13,600 nt of DNA from Deltaproteobacteria bacterium (GTDB lineage: Bacteria > Desulfobacterota > Desulfuromonadia > Desulfuromonadales > BM103). A program made the position numbers and the translations under genes. The notes below the pieces were generated by a model. That model searched no databases, was not told where the DNA came from, and saw only the letters and a program-made list of their open reading frames with translations. This document shows positions 7,420 through 13,600 of the stretch, one piece after another. Positions within the stretch are counted from its first letter, which is position 1. The number at the start of each line of letters is the position of its first letter. The DNA lies in assembly GCA_019313105.1 (NCBI GenBank), contig JAFDBW010000139.1:1-13600 (forward strand). The letters run 5' to 3'.

Positions 7420-7765
7420 TCTTTCAGATTATTGACCAACCCCCCATGTGATGCTGGGTTTTATTAGATGGCAGGAGGAGCTTCTATGAAGCTTGGGGAA
7501 ACAGATGAACCATCTAATTGCCCTCTTTATCATGTCGTCTGGCCGAACTTTGTCAGTAGCCTGTGGTCACCCGGGTTAATCCCCGGCTGGCCCTGTTATT
7601 TTCTCTCCTTGGCTTTAGTTCCCTGAAATCTCTGGTTTAATAGTAACTATTCGGTGTATTCAAATGCCTCTTCTTGATTCCGACATGCAAGATGGACGCA
7701 CAGTTGGATAAAGAGGATTGGCTGGTCGACGGCTGTAATATAGCCTGTCACGAGAGCGGATCTTT
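7420..7765 (+). other. Intergenic region, possible 46-residue ORF
   Basis: No clear gene lies in these 346 bases. An ATG at 7486 with a strong GGAGGAG site opens a 46-codon frame (MKLGETDEPSNCPLYH..., stop at 7624-7626); its Pro/Trp-rich sequence resembles nothing I know, so I give it little weight. Two weak hairpins are present: AACCC/GGGTT around 7438-7460 followed by TTTATT, and CCGGG/CCCGG at 7571-7586. Either could help end the ATPase transcript. I found no convincing promoter for cls; a TAATAT at 7736-7741 lacks a -35 box. Confidence 0.4.
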
Positions 7766-9220
7766 ATGAGTCAAGAATCATTGACCGGGGCGATTTTTCT
7801 CCTCCTGAACATCTCCCTGCATGTTGTGTTTGTCGTCAGGGTTTTGTTGCGTCCCCACCGGGAGCCGGCCTCACGGATCGCCTGGGTCGTGGTGATTGTC
7901 GCTGTGCCGCTGCTGGGCATTCTGGCTTATCTGTTCTTCGGTGAAACCAACATCGGACGCCGCCGTGTAGCGCGACTGCGTGAAAGCATTGCACGGCTGC
8001 CGGGCTGGAACGATGCTGCGGCCGAGAGCGTGATATGGCAGCGGGAGGACATTCCACAGCGCTACATGCATCTATTTCAAGCCGGACAAACAATCAACGG
8101 ATTTGCTCCCGTGGGCGGCAACCGGGGGCACTTGCTGCCAGATTCCAACGCAACGATTGACGCCATCGTCGCCGACATCGATGCCGCACAGAATCATGTC
8201 CACCTGTTGTTCTATATCTGGTTGACGGATCACAACGGCTGCAAGGTCATCGAGGCACTAAAGCGGGCGGCGGCTCGTGGTGTGACCTGTCGGGCGATGG
8301 CTGATGATTTGGGCTCGCGCAGCATGATCGGCTCGAAACACTGGAGGGCTATGCGCGAAGCCGGTGTTCTTTTGGCCGTTGCTCTGCCGGTCGGCAACCC
8401 GGTATTTCGCCTTTTGATAGGTCGTATTGACCTGCGGAATCACCGCAAAATCATCGTTATCGACAATCAGATCACCTATTGCGGCAGCCAGAATTGTGCT
8501 GATCCGGAGTTTCAGGTGAAAGCCAAATATGCCCCCTGGGTCGATGCCATGATCCGCTTTGAAGGACCGGTCGCCCGGCAGAACCAGTACCTCTTTACCA
8601 GTGACTGGATGGCCGAAACAAACGAAGATATCAGTGGCCTGCTCAGAGAACCCATTTCGGAAACTGAAAGCGGATTCCCGGCACAGGTGATCGGCACCGG
8701 GCCGACTGTCCGTTACTCCGCCATGCCCGAGATGTTCGAGACCTTGATCTACGCCGCCCGCAGGGAGCTGGTTATCACAACGCCTTATTACGTTCCCGAC
8801 GAGTCGATGCAGGCAGCCCTCTGTGCGAGCGCCTACCGGGGCGTCGAAACAACCATCATCTTTCCGGCACGAAACGACTCATGGATCGTCGGTGCCGCCA
8901 GTCGCAGTTACTACTCTGATCTGCTGGCTGCCGGCGTCCGTATCTTTGAATACGAGGGTGGGTTACTGCACACCAAGTCTTTGACAATCGATGGCGAAAT
9001 CAGCCTGATTGGTTCGGCGAACATGGACCGGCGCAGCTTTGAACTCAATTTCGAGAACAATATCTTGTTTTACGACCAGGCTCTGACTGGTGAGCTGCGT
9101 CAGCGGCAGGATAGCTACATCGCCAGCTCCAGAATTGTGGCCGCCGAGATGGTGGAGAGTTGGAGCTGGCAGCACCGACTCTGCAACAATGCGATTGCCA
9201 TGTTTGGACCTGTATTATAA
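7766..9220 (+). CDS. cls: Cardiolipin synthase (phospholipase D family)
   Basis: This membrane enzyme joins two phosphatidylglycerol molecules into cardiolipin and glycerol. The 484-residue length is that of bacterial ClsA. Two N-terminal membrane helices (about 7-27 and 38-58) precede the two catalytic HKD motifs: H226-x-K228-x4-D233 (HRKIIVID) and H402-x-K404-x4-D409 (HTKSLTID). Each is followed by its expected Gly-Ser-x-Asn box, GSQNCAD and GSANMDRRSFE. The end, RLCNNAIAMFGPVL, is the family's usual C-terminus. The ATG at 7766 has only a weak site (AGAGCGGA). It follows the ATPase by 346 bases and probably has its own promoter. A decayed second cls C-terminus lies at 12632-12759. Confidence 0.93.
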   Translation: MSQESLTGAIFLLLNISLHVVFVVRVLLRPHREPASRIAWVVVIVAVPLLGILAYLFFGETNIGRRRVARLRESIARLPGWNDAAAESVIWQREDIPQRYMHLFQAGQTINGFAPVGGNRGHLLPDSNATIDAIVADIDAAQNHVHLLFYIWLTDHNGCKVIEALKRAAARGVTCRAMADDLGSRSMIGSKHWRAMREAGVLLAVALPVGNPVFRLLIGRIDLRNHRKIIVIDNQITYCGSQNCADPEFQVKAKYAPWVDAMIRFEGPVARQNQYLFTSDWMAETNEDISGLLREPISETESGFPAQVIGTGPTVRYSAMPEMFETLIYAARRELVITTPYYVPDESMQAALCASAYRGVETTIIFPARNDSWIVGAASRSYYSDLLAAGVRIFEYEGGLLHTKSLTIDGEISLIGSANMDRRSFELNFENNILFYDQALTGELRQRQDSYIASSRIVAAEMVESWSWQHRLCNNAIAMFGPVL

Positions 9221-9262
9221 TTAGATAACTGCATGGTGACGGGGTAAATTTATTCAAAGAGG

Positions 9263-9382
9263 TTGGAAGGTAGATCCATTTATGCAAACCTGGCAATCCT
9301 GGCTTTATTTAATTTTTTCTACAGCCTGGTAAGCGGGGACCTCGAAAAAACCCCTTTTAACGGCGCGGTCGTTTTCACCGTC
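9263..9382 (+). pseudogene. N-terminal relic of a cation/proton antiporter
   Basis: From a TTG at 9263 with AAAGAGG just upstream, the frame reads SIYANLAILALFNFFYSLV, then SGDLEKTPFNGAVVFTV. This is the pattern of the first membrane helix and following loop of CPA1-type (NhaP-like) sodium/proton antiporters, where 'LALF.F.YSLVSG.LE+TP..G..VF' leads into a GLLLGP segment. Here the match stops at about 9382 and runs straight into a terminator hairpin, so only about 40 of the usual 400 or more residues remain. I recognise this by pattern, not by search. The fragment may be the start of a gene lost by deletion. Confidence 0.5.
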
Positions 9383-9385
9383 TCA

Positions 9386-9409
9386 CCCCTCCATGAAGAG
9401 GGGCTTTTT
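9386..9409 (+). terminator. Intrinsic terminator after cls and the antiporter relic
   Basis: The stem CCCCTC (9386-9391) pairs with GAGGGG (9398-9403) around a 6-base loop and is followed by CTTTTT. It would end transcripts from cls. It lies just past the break point of the antiporter relic. Confidence 0.8.
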
Positions 9410-9460
9410 ATCTCTTTTGGGATTCAGAATGCCCGCCATGTCCCGATTCTAAATACACAA

Positions 9461-9494
9461 CGACCTGACCATTTGATTCTCGTTGGTCAGGTCG
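9461..9494. terminator. 11-bp hairpin, likely terminator of the 58-residue gene
   Basis: CGACCTGACCA (9461-9471) pairs perfectly with TGGTCAGGTCG (9484-9494) around 12 bases. It lies 40 bases past the stop of the minus-strand gene at 9534-9710. The tail is only partly T-rich on either strand (TTGTGTATTT on the minus), so termination is likely but not certain. Confidence 0.5.
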
Positions 9495-9533
9495 CCTTTA
9501 ACATTTCACTGCAATCTGATAGAGAGGTTCTGC

Positions 9534-9710
9534 TTAAGCCGGCGTCCAATAACAACGCTTCGGTGAAACAATTTTCTCTTCCTTCTTTAATTGCGCCATT
9601 GCCTTGTCTACAGCTTTTCTATCGAGGCCGCCAAGTTCAGAAATTTTCCCGGCATTGAGAGGCTGGCCTTCAGCACGCATGACTTCAAGAACTTTTTCCT
9701 TAACATCCAT
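9534..9710 (-). CDS. Small winged-helix-like protein, 58 residues
   Basis: This short gene encodes MDVKEKVLEVMRAEG, then QPLNAGKISELGGLDRKAVD, KAMAQLKKEEKIVSPKRCYW and TPA. The pattern of a helix, a 'PLNAGKISELGGLDRKAVDKAMAQL' helix-turn-helix and a 'KKEEKIVSPKRCYW' wing is that of small winged-helix DNA-binding folds. I recall near-identical small proteins from Desulfuromonadota genomes. What DNA it binds, if any, is unknown. The ATG at 9710 has an AAGGAGC site 8 bases upstream. It has one Cys (53) near the end. It reads on the same strand as the GGDEF gene, 174 bases downstream of that gene's stop, and ends before an 11-bp hairpin. Confidence 0.75.
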   Translation of the reverse strand: MDVKEKVLEVMRAEGQPLNAGKISELGGLDRKAVDKAMAQLKKEEKIVSPKRCYWTPA

Positions 9711-9884
9711 AAAAGTGCTCCTTGAAACGAAAGGTTATCGAAGTGATTTAACATGACACCGAAATAGGTTACCAAGTCTGTGTAGCGGAATCAATGGTCA
9801 TGGCAACTTGCGTCAGCCGAGGAAAAAATCAAGTGGGGGCGTGCTCATAATCCTGGAGACATCTCAAGAGCAGGTAGTCAAATT

Positions 9885-10970
9885 TCAGGCTTGCGAGACA
9901 CGGTTCTTGCCCAGTGACTTGGCCTTATACATTGCCTCGTCAGCACGCTGCAAGAGTTGGTCGCATGATTGGGCGTTGTTCTCTATGAAGGTTGAGGTGC
10001 CTGAACTGATCGTGACCTGTTCACCATCGAGGCATTCGAATTGGTGTTCCCGGATCATCGAGCCTAACCGGTTTGCCATCTCCAGGGCTCCTTCCGAGGT
10101 TGTGTTCGGGAGGATAACCGCAAATTCTTCTCCGCCATACCGTGCCGGGATGTCACTTTGTCTGGCTATGCTGTTCGTGAGCTGACCAATTGTACCGAGG
10201 ACCATATCGCCATGGGTATGGCCGTAATTGTCGTTAATCCGCTTAAAATTATCGATGTCAAAAAAGACCAGAGAAAGAGGCGTGTCATAGCGGCTCGCTC
10301 TGCTGAACTCTTTTTCAAGGCAGCTGTAAAAATGCTGATGGTTGTAGAGTTTTGTCAAGCCGTCCCGAATGGACATTTCTTCAAAAAACTCTTGTGCGGT
10401 TTGTGTCCTCTCGAACAGGATCGCCGTTTCCAGGGCGTTGGCGGAAAGGTTCGCGACCAATTGGCACAGTTTGTGGATTCTTTTGGTGACGCCATCGGAC
10501 AGCGGGGTCGCCATCCGCAGAAGAAAAGTCCCTATGACGCTTTCCTTTTTAATGACCGGAATGACAACGATTGAATTGAAATTAAGACCTTTAATCTGTG
10601 TCCTTACGGAATCCATGAGAGGGTCATTTTTTATGTCATTAATTATGACGGGCTGCTTGGAGTTCAGGGCCTTTTTGATTTCCGGGTATCTGCATAATTC
10701 CAGCTTTATATCTTCATGGAGCGCGAGGTCGCTGCTGGCCTTGACAAAAGGAACGCCTTCGTTGTTGATGCTGACAATGGAGCAGCGCGCATTGCCGATC
10801 ATACCCGCCATCTTGTCAACGATCAGATGAAGGATGGTCATCGGATTGCGGATTGCAGAAATGTTTTCTGCCAGCTCAAGGAGCAGTATCAAATCGTTTT
10901 GTTCTAAATCGACATAGTAATCTTTGGGCCGAAGGTGGGCGCCGACCCGTGAAAGATTTCCGGAAGACAC
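9885..10970 (-). CDS. GAF-GGDEF diguanylate cyclase, severed from its receiver domain
   Basis: This frame holds a GAF domain (about residues 25-195) and a GGDEF domain (about 200-361) that makes cyclic di-GMP from two GTP. The active-site GGEEF is at 279-283, the metal-binding FDIDNFKRIND precedes it, and an RxxD product-inhibition site (RQSD, 270-273) lies five residues before, so it should be active and feedback-controlled. The only upstream start is a GTG at 10970 with no ribosome binding site, and the first residues (SRVGAHLRPKDYYVDLEQ) are the linker that normally follows a receiver domain. The receiver is encoded just upstream in another frame. One missing base in the run at 10952-10954 would explain the split; the rejoined protein would have 469 residues. 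Confidence 0.85.
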   Translation of the reverse strand: MSSGNLSRVGAHLRPKDYYVDLEQNDLILLLELAENISAIRNPMTILHLIVDKMAGMIGNARCSIVSINNEGVPFVKASSDLALHEDIKLELCRYPEIKKALNSKQPVIINDIKNDPLMDSVRTQIKGLNFNSIVVIPVIKKESVIGTFLLRMATPLSDGVTKRIHKLCQLVANLSANALETAILFERTQTAQEFFEEMSIRDGLTKLYNHQHFYSCLEKEFSRASRYDTPLSLVFFDIDNFKRINDNYGHTHGDMVLGTIGQLTNSIARQSDIPARYGGEEFAVILPNTTSEGALEMANRLGSMIREHQFECLDGEQVTISSGTSTFIENNAQSCDQLLQRADEAMYKAKSLGKNRVSQA

Positions 10971-11293
10971 ATCGGCTTTGTAATGTAATCGTCAGCACCA
11001 ACCTTTAAGCCACGCGCAATGTCTTCCTTTTTTGTAAGCGAGGTGAACAGGATGACAGGAATTTTTCTTGTCTCAGCGTTCTCCTTGAGAACACGGCAGG
11101 CATCAATCCCGTCTTTTACGGGCATTTCAACATCCATGACAATCAGGTTGGGTTTCAGTGCCCTGGCCAGAGAGATGGCCTCATCACCATTTTTCCCTTC
11201 TATGATGTCGTATTGATCTTTCAGGGCGTCTTTCAGAACACGTCTGAAGAAAAACTCGTCATCGACAACAAGAATTTTCAATCCTGTCTGCAC
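10904..11293 (-). CDS. Response regulator receiver domain (5' part of a frameshifted gene)
   Basis: A CheY-like receiver of a two-component system. The acidic pair Asp11-Asp12, phosphorylated Asp54 (LIVMDVEMP), Thr84 (LFTS) and Lys106 (TKP) are all present. After GADDYITKPMCLPEIF the frame departs into a short tail that overlaps the GAF-GGDEF frame by 67 bases, where homology continues in the next frame (SRVGAHLRPKDYY). The gene starts with GTG at 11293 after AGGAGA. I read it as the first domain of a PleD-like receiver-GAF-GGDEF protein. As it stands, it would be a single-domain 129-residue receiver with an unnatural C-terminus. No partner histidine kinase is seen nearby. Confidence 0.8.
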   Translation of the reverse strand: MQTGLKILVVDDEFFFRRVLKDALKDQYDIIEGKNGDEAISLARALKPNLIVMDVEMPVKDGIDACRVLKENAETRKIPVILFTSLTKKEDIARGLKVGADDYITKPMCLPEIFHGSAPTFGPKITMSI

Positions 11294-11335
11294 AAAGATC
11301 TCCTGCGGGCAAGTTGCTTAAAAATATCACTCTGA

Positions 11336-11364
11336 AGAATACTTAAATACTGGAAATATCGCAA
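11336..11364 (-). promoter_or_regulatory. Possible promoter of the receiver-GGDEF gene
   Basis: On the minus strand TTGCGA (11359-11364) and TATTCT (11336-11341) are 17 bases apart, placing a transcription start about 35 bases before the GTG at 11293. Each box has only four of six consensus bases, so this is tentative. Confidence 0.3.
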
Positions 11365-11711
11365 TCAAAGAAAGCCGCCGATCCCGATCGTGGTATTTCG
11401 GGATTTGAATTCCAGGGTCGCCGAGAACGCTTCTTAAGCATAACACTGTTTTGCCAAGGCCTATACCTCCGATCAAAAAAGTCTGCACGCCTGGCCTGGT
11501 CTTCATTACAGGCAAGACGACGTATGACGGCAGAATCGTACTGCTCGAGAGAAAAGTTCGCTGGTCTGAAACAAGACCCGGCAGAAACTAGTCATGAAAT
11601 GAAGTCTGGGATGGGTGCTCAAGCACAAGATCTTTACATGGAAAACCGCTATTTCGGACTATTCACCTTCAATAATGTTCTGCAAAAGTCTCAATAGTCA
11701 GGTTAGGCTTG

Positions 11712-11754
11712 AAAAAAACCATACGGCGCCTGCCACGAGCGCCGTATGGTTTTT
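11712..11754. terminator. Perfect 16-bp bidirectional terminator
   Basis: AAAAACCATACGGCGC (11714-11729) pairs without mismatch to GCGCCGTATGGTTTTT (11739-11754) around a 9-base loop. T tracts follow on both strands (five Ts on plus, seven on minus), so it can end transcription from either side. No convincing gene ends into it on either strand. Confidence 0.85.
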
Positions 11755-11945
11755 AAATAGATGAAAATGAAGAAGATGCGCTCATTATAGCAAGGCCTTT
11801 AATATTGTCAAACATTGTTTTATAAAAACTGAAATATCTGTCCAGGCGTTATGAACCCGGCTAAACGCTATGTAAGAAAAAAATCAGAACAGTTTTGATA
11901 TACTGCTACGTGATTAATGGAAGGCAACTCCCTGAAAAGGACAGA

Positions 11946-12311
11946 ATGAATAAAGTGATTTTATGTAGTTGCGGCGACGGTCTCCCTGTCATATCAGGCC
12001 TTGTCAGCAAAGATACAAACGCCTTCCAGGCGATGCATGTTTGCTCTAATTGTGAACAGATCTTGTTTGATTGCGAGCTAAATCCAGGCATGCAGCTTAT
12101 TGCCACAAAAGACATCGAAAGTCTCACAGGTGATTATGTGGTTGCCCGGGGCAGGGTCCTGCGCATCTCTGCTTTTGGCGAATTACCGTCCAGCTCTTCT
12201 CCCGGGTTGCTCTTTGCCGGTCTTCTCGGGGTTGGTGTCTTTCCCCCACAAGGTTATGCAACGCAGTGGGATATTCATAAAATCCTGGGTACCGCAGATC
12301 AAGTTCTGTAA
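11946..12311 (+). CDS. Hypothetical protein with CxC and CxxC motifs
   Basis: A 121-residue protein of unknown function. Cys7-x-Cys9 (LCSCGDG) and Cys33-x2-Cys36 (HVCSNCEQ), with Cys43 nearby, look like a small zinc-ribbon or redox site at the N-terminus. The C-terminal part contains a Ser-rich bend and a hydrophobic, Gly-rich stretch (SSSSPGLLFAGLLGVGVFPP) that is too short and turn-rich for a sure membrane helix. I chose ATG 11946 because AAGGA lies just before it and the residues before it look non-coding; the frame is open back to a TTG at 11895. It stands alone, after a strong terminator and before a weak hairpin at 12420-12441. Confidence 0.6.
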   Translation: MNKVILCSCGDGLPVISGLVSKDTNAFQAMHVCSNCEQILFDCELNPGMQLIATKDIESLTGDYVVARGRVLRISAFGELPSSSSPGLLFAGLLGVGVFPPQGYATQWDIHKILGTADQVL

Positions 12312-12419
12312 TGGAGGTCCGCTGAATACGCGGCGCGTTTCTTTATTGTCTTTAGTTTTAAGCGGGCAGTTGGCTTCTCGATAGGGATTCTTCAGAGAGC
12401 CTTTCATCCATACGCATAT

Positions 12420-12441
12420 GGCCATCTGGAAAAGGATGGCC
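12420..12441 (+). terminator. Weak hairpin, possible terminator
   Basis: GGCCATC (12420-12426) pairs with GATGGCC (12435-12441) around an 8-base loop, followed by TCAGTTTATT. It may end the transcript of the Cys protein gene about 110 bases upstream. The T tract is poor. Confidence 0.35.
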
Positions 12442-12631
12442 TCAGTTTATTGATCGGGTGATTCATGATCAGGCTTTTTAAGAAGATTTCGACCGGTCAC
12501 AATTGTCTGCGTGCCGAGGTTCTACCTCTTCAGGACCTTGAGACTGCCGTGTATTCTTGGAACATTTCGGTATACTTTACCTGGTGATGGGATACTGTAT
12601 GGAGCGGACACTCTCGGTCCTTCTTGTTTCC

Positions 12632-12759
12632 TCTGATATGCGTCAACGGCAGCAAGTGACCTCGCCAATTCCAGGCAAGTGACTATCGATATGCTGTAGA
12701 GTTGGGCCTGGCGCCATCGGCTATGGAACAACGCGGTCGCAATATTCGGCTCGGTTTTT
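12632..12759 (+). pseudogene. C-terminal relic of a second cardiolipin synthase
   Basis: Two frames joined by a frameshift at about 12653-12658 read SDMRQRQQ and then DLANSRQVTIDML, a TAG stop at 12697, and SWAWRHRLWNNAVAIFGSVF. This is the C-terminus of ClsA. The intact copy in this window ends LRQRQDSYIASSRIV... then ESWSWQHRLCNNAIAMFGPVL, about half identical at the protein level. The difference is too great for a recent duplicate, so this was a separate paralogue. Nothing recognisable of the rest of the gene remains upstream. A frame open across the opposite strand here is a shadow. Confidence 0.7.
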
Positions 12760-12818
12760 AAAAAAGTAATCGTCGTATCTATTCGCAGGAATAAAGGATC
12801 GCGACACAGGAATAGAGG

Positions 12819-13600
12819 ATGGAACCCTTATCTGATTTAACCCCGCCTGCCGGGAGATCTCTCCGGATGTGGTTGTTGGGAGGCTTATTTGCGCTGCTGC
12901 TCCTGCTGCTGGCGGGACTGCTGCTGGTGGGTCAGTATCTCTCCTCTCCCACAGTCATCAACAAAATCCAGCAAGTGGTTGCCGAGCAGGCCGGGATCAA
13001 GCTGGAGTTCCAGGCGATCGAACTGGATTATTTTCCCCAACCGGCGATCGCTTTGCAGCAGGTCAACCTGACCATCCCGGATTATGGCCAGGGTAAGGTC
13101 GACGAGATCAGTCTCTCGCCGGTGATCCTGTCGTTGCTGGTCGGTGACCTGCGCCTCGGTCGTCTCAGCCTTGAGAAACCGGAATTCAGCCTGAACGTGC
13201 CTGTCTCAAAATCGCAGAAATCTCCTGCTTCATCCGGTCAGGATGACGGGCTGGAGGCCAGCCTGGCCGAGATCTTTGCGATACTCGGACAGGTCTCCAC
13301 TGGTTTCGAACTGGTGATCAGTGAGGGGCAGCTGAATGTCGGCCGTGACCAACAGCTGCTGGTTGAAGCCGGCGACCTGGATCTGCATTTGGCCCTGGCA
13401 GGAACGGATTCCCGCAAAGCCAGTGTCACGCTGCGCAGCAAGGCTGCCGTGTTGAACGTCCGGCGCAATGGCCACAAGGAGGCCCTCAAAGGGGCCGAGC
13501 TGAATGGCAGCGTTGCGATTGACGGTGATACGATCAACCTGACGCTCAAGCATCTGGCTTTGGAAGAACCGGGCCTTGAGCTGAGCGGTAACATCGAGCA
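12819..13600 (+). CDS. AsmA-family protein, N-terminal part (runs off the window)
   Basis: The frame is open from ATG 12819 to the window end (260 codons). It begins with a short cytoplasmic tail, then one strong membrane helix (about residues 17-38: MWLLGGLFALLLLLLAGLLLVG), then a large periplasmic part starting QYLSSPTVINKIQQVVAEQA. The 'GIKLEFQAIELDYFPQPAIALQQVNLTIPD' segment and the repeated 'LRLGRLSLEKPEFSL' pattern are those of the AsmA family. These proteins are bridge-like factors tied to outer-membrane assembly and lipid transport in Gram-negative bacteria. A second possible start is ATG 12867 after GGGAG, at the start of the membrane helix; the first has AGGA about 8 bases before it. 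It follows the cls relic. No stop is seen, so the full length is unknown. Confidence 0.85.
   Translation, partial: MEPLSDLTPPAGRSLRMWLLGGLFALLLLLLAGLLLVGQYLSSPTVINKIQQVVAEQAGIKLEFQAIELDYFPQPAIALQQVNLTIPDYGQGKVDEISLSPVILSLLVGDLRLGRLSLEKPEFSLNVPVSKSQKSPASSGQDDGLEASLAEIFAILGQVSTGFELVISEGQLNVGRDQQLLVEAGDLDLHLALAGTDSRKASVTLRSKAAVLNVRRNGHKEALKGAELNGSVAIDGDTINLTLKHLALEEPGLELSGNIE

Larger units (their letters stand above)
11294..11945. other. Long gene-poor region with a strong terminator
   Basis: About 650 bases hold no gene I can support. On the plus strand one frame is open from about 11347 to 11697 without an early start codon; its first ATG (11524) leaves 57 residues ending 14 bases before the terminator at 11712. 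A minus-strand frame (11327-11515) contains GGIGLGKT, which looks like a Walker A loop, but it has no ribosome binding site and no other ATPase motif. These could be shadows or remains of a decayed gene. The rest, 11755-11945, is A/T-rich and probably carries the control region of the next gene. Confidence 0.5.
12312..12818 (+). other. Intergenic region with hairpin and cls relic
   Basis: Between the Cys protein and the AsmA gene there is no intact gene. The hairpin at 12420-12441 and the decayed cardiolipin synthase end at 12632-12759 are the only recognisable content. A 40-codon frame from ATG near 12466 (MIRLFKKISTGH...) matches nothing I know and has no ribosome binding site. Confidence 0.5.

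Noticed and set aside
7486..7626. 46-residue ORF with a strong GGAGGAG site
   Set aside because: The translation is Trp/Pro-rich and unlike any known protein. Kept only as a note in the intergenic entry.
11327..11515. Minus-strand frame with GGIGLGKT, like a Walker A loop or a histidine kinase G-box
   Set aside because: No ribosome site, no Walker B or other kinase motifs, and another frame is open over the same bases. It could be a relic but cannot be supported.
12522..12731. Minus-strand 69-residue open frame
   Set aside because: It is antisense to the recognisable cardiolipin synthase relic on the plus strand.
1..13600. CRISPR arrays, toxin-antitoxin pairs, phage or transposase genes
   Set aside because: No repeat-spacer pattern, no paired small toxin and antitoxin genes, and no recognisable transposase or integrase motif was found on either strand.

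Overview
The window looks like a chromosomal stretch from a Desulfuromonas/Geobacter-type bacterium (Desulfuromonadota). This placement is by recollection of families, not by a search. The clues are small Cys-bearing proteins of a kind I associate with that order, a SAP-like 60-residue protein, a 58-residue winged-helix-like protein, several universal stress proteins, and a receiver-GAF-GGDEF signalling protein. I see no phage, CRISPR, insertion sequence or rRNA operon.

Layout. (1) 1-1761: a small Cys protein (minus) is divergent from a cyclopropane-fatty-acid synthase (cfa, plus). (2) 1762-2170: a gene-free stretch holding a decayed tRNA-Pro with a ruined 5' acceptor strand. (3) 2171-3601, minus strand: a SAP-like small protein, a tandem-domain universal stress protein and a 70-residue hypothetical protein. 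(4) 3602-7419, plus strand: a repeat-rich promoter region, then a second tandem Usp protein that overlaps by ATGA the start of a P2-type cation ATPase resembling the Na,K-ATPase (P2C) group. (5) 7766-9220: cardiolipin synthase, followed by a short N-terminal relic of a cation/proton antiporter and a strong terminator. (6) 9534-9710, minus: a 58-residue winged-helix-like gene. (7) 9885-11293, minus: a receiver-GAF-GGDEF gene apparently split in two by a one-base deletion. (8) 11294-11945: mostly non-coding, with a perfect 16-bp bidirectional terminator. (9) 11946-12311: a CxC/CxxC protein of unknown function. (10) 12312-12818: mostly non-coding, with the decayed C-terminus of a second cardiolipin synthase. 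(11) 12819-end: the N-terminal part of an AsmA-family protein.

Taken together, the intact genes suggest a membrane and ion stress neighbourhood: lipid cyclopropanation, cardiolipin synthesis, a cation pump coupled to a stress protein, and c-di-GMP signalling. The window also holds several scars: a pseudo-tRNA, a truncated antiporter, a cls relic and a frameshifted signalling gene. These point to past rearrangement or gene decay. I did not find a clear new defence or mobile system. The most distinctive items are the translationally overlapping Usp/P2C-ATPase pair and the frameshift-split diguanylate cyclase.
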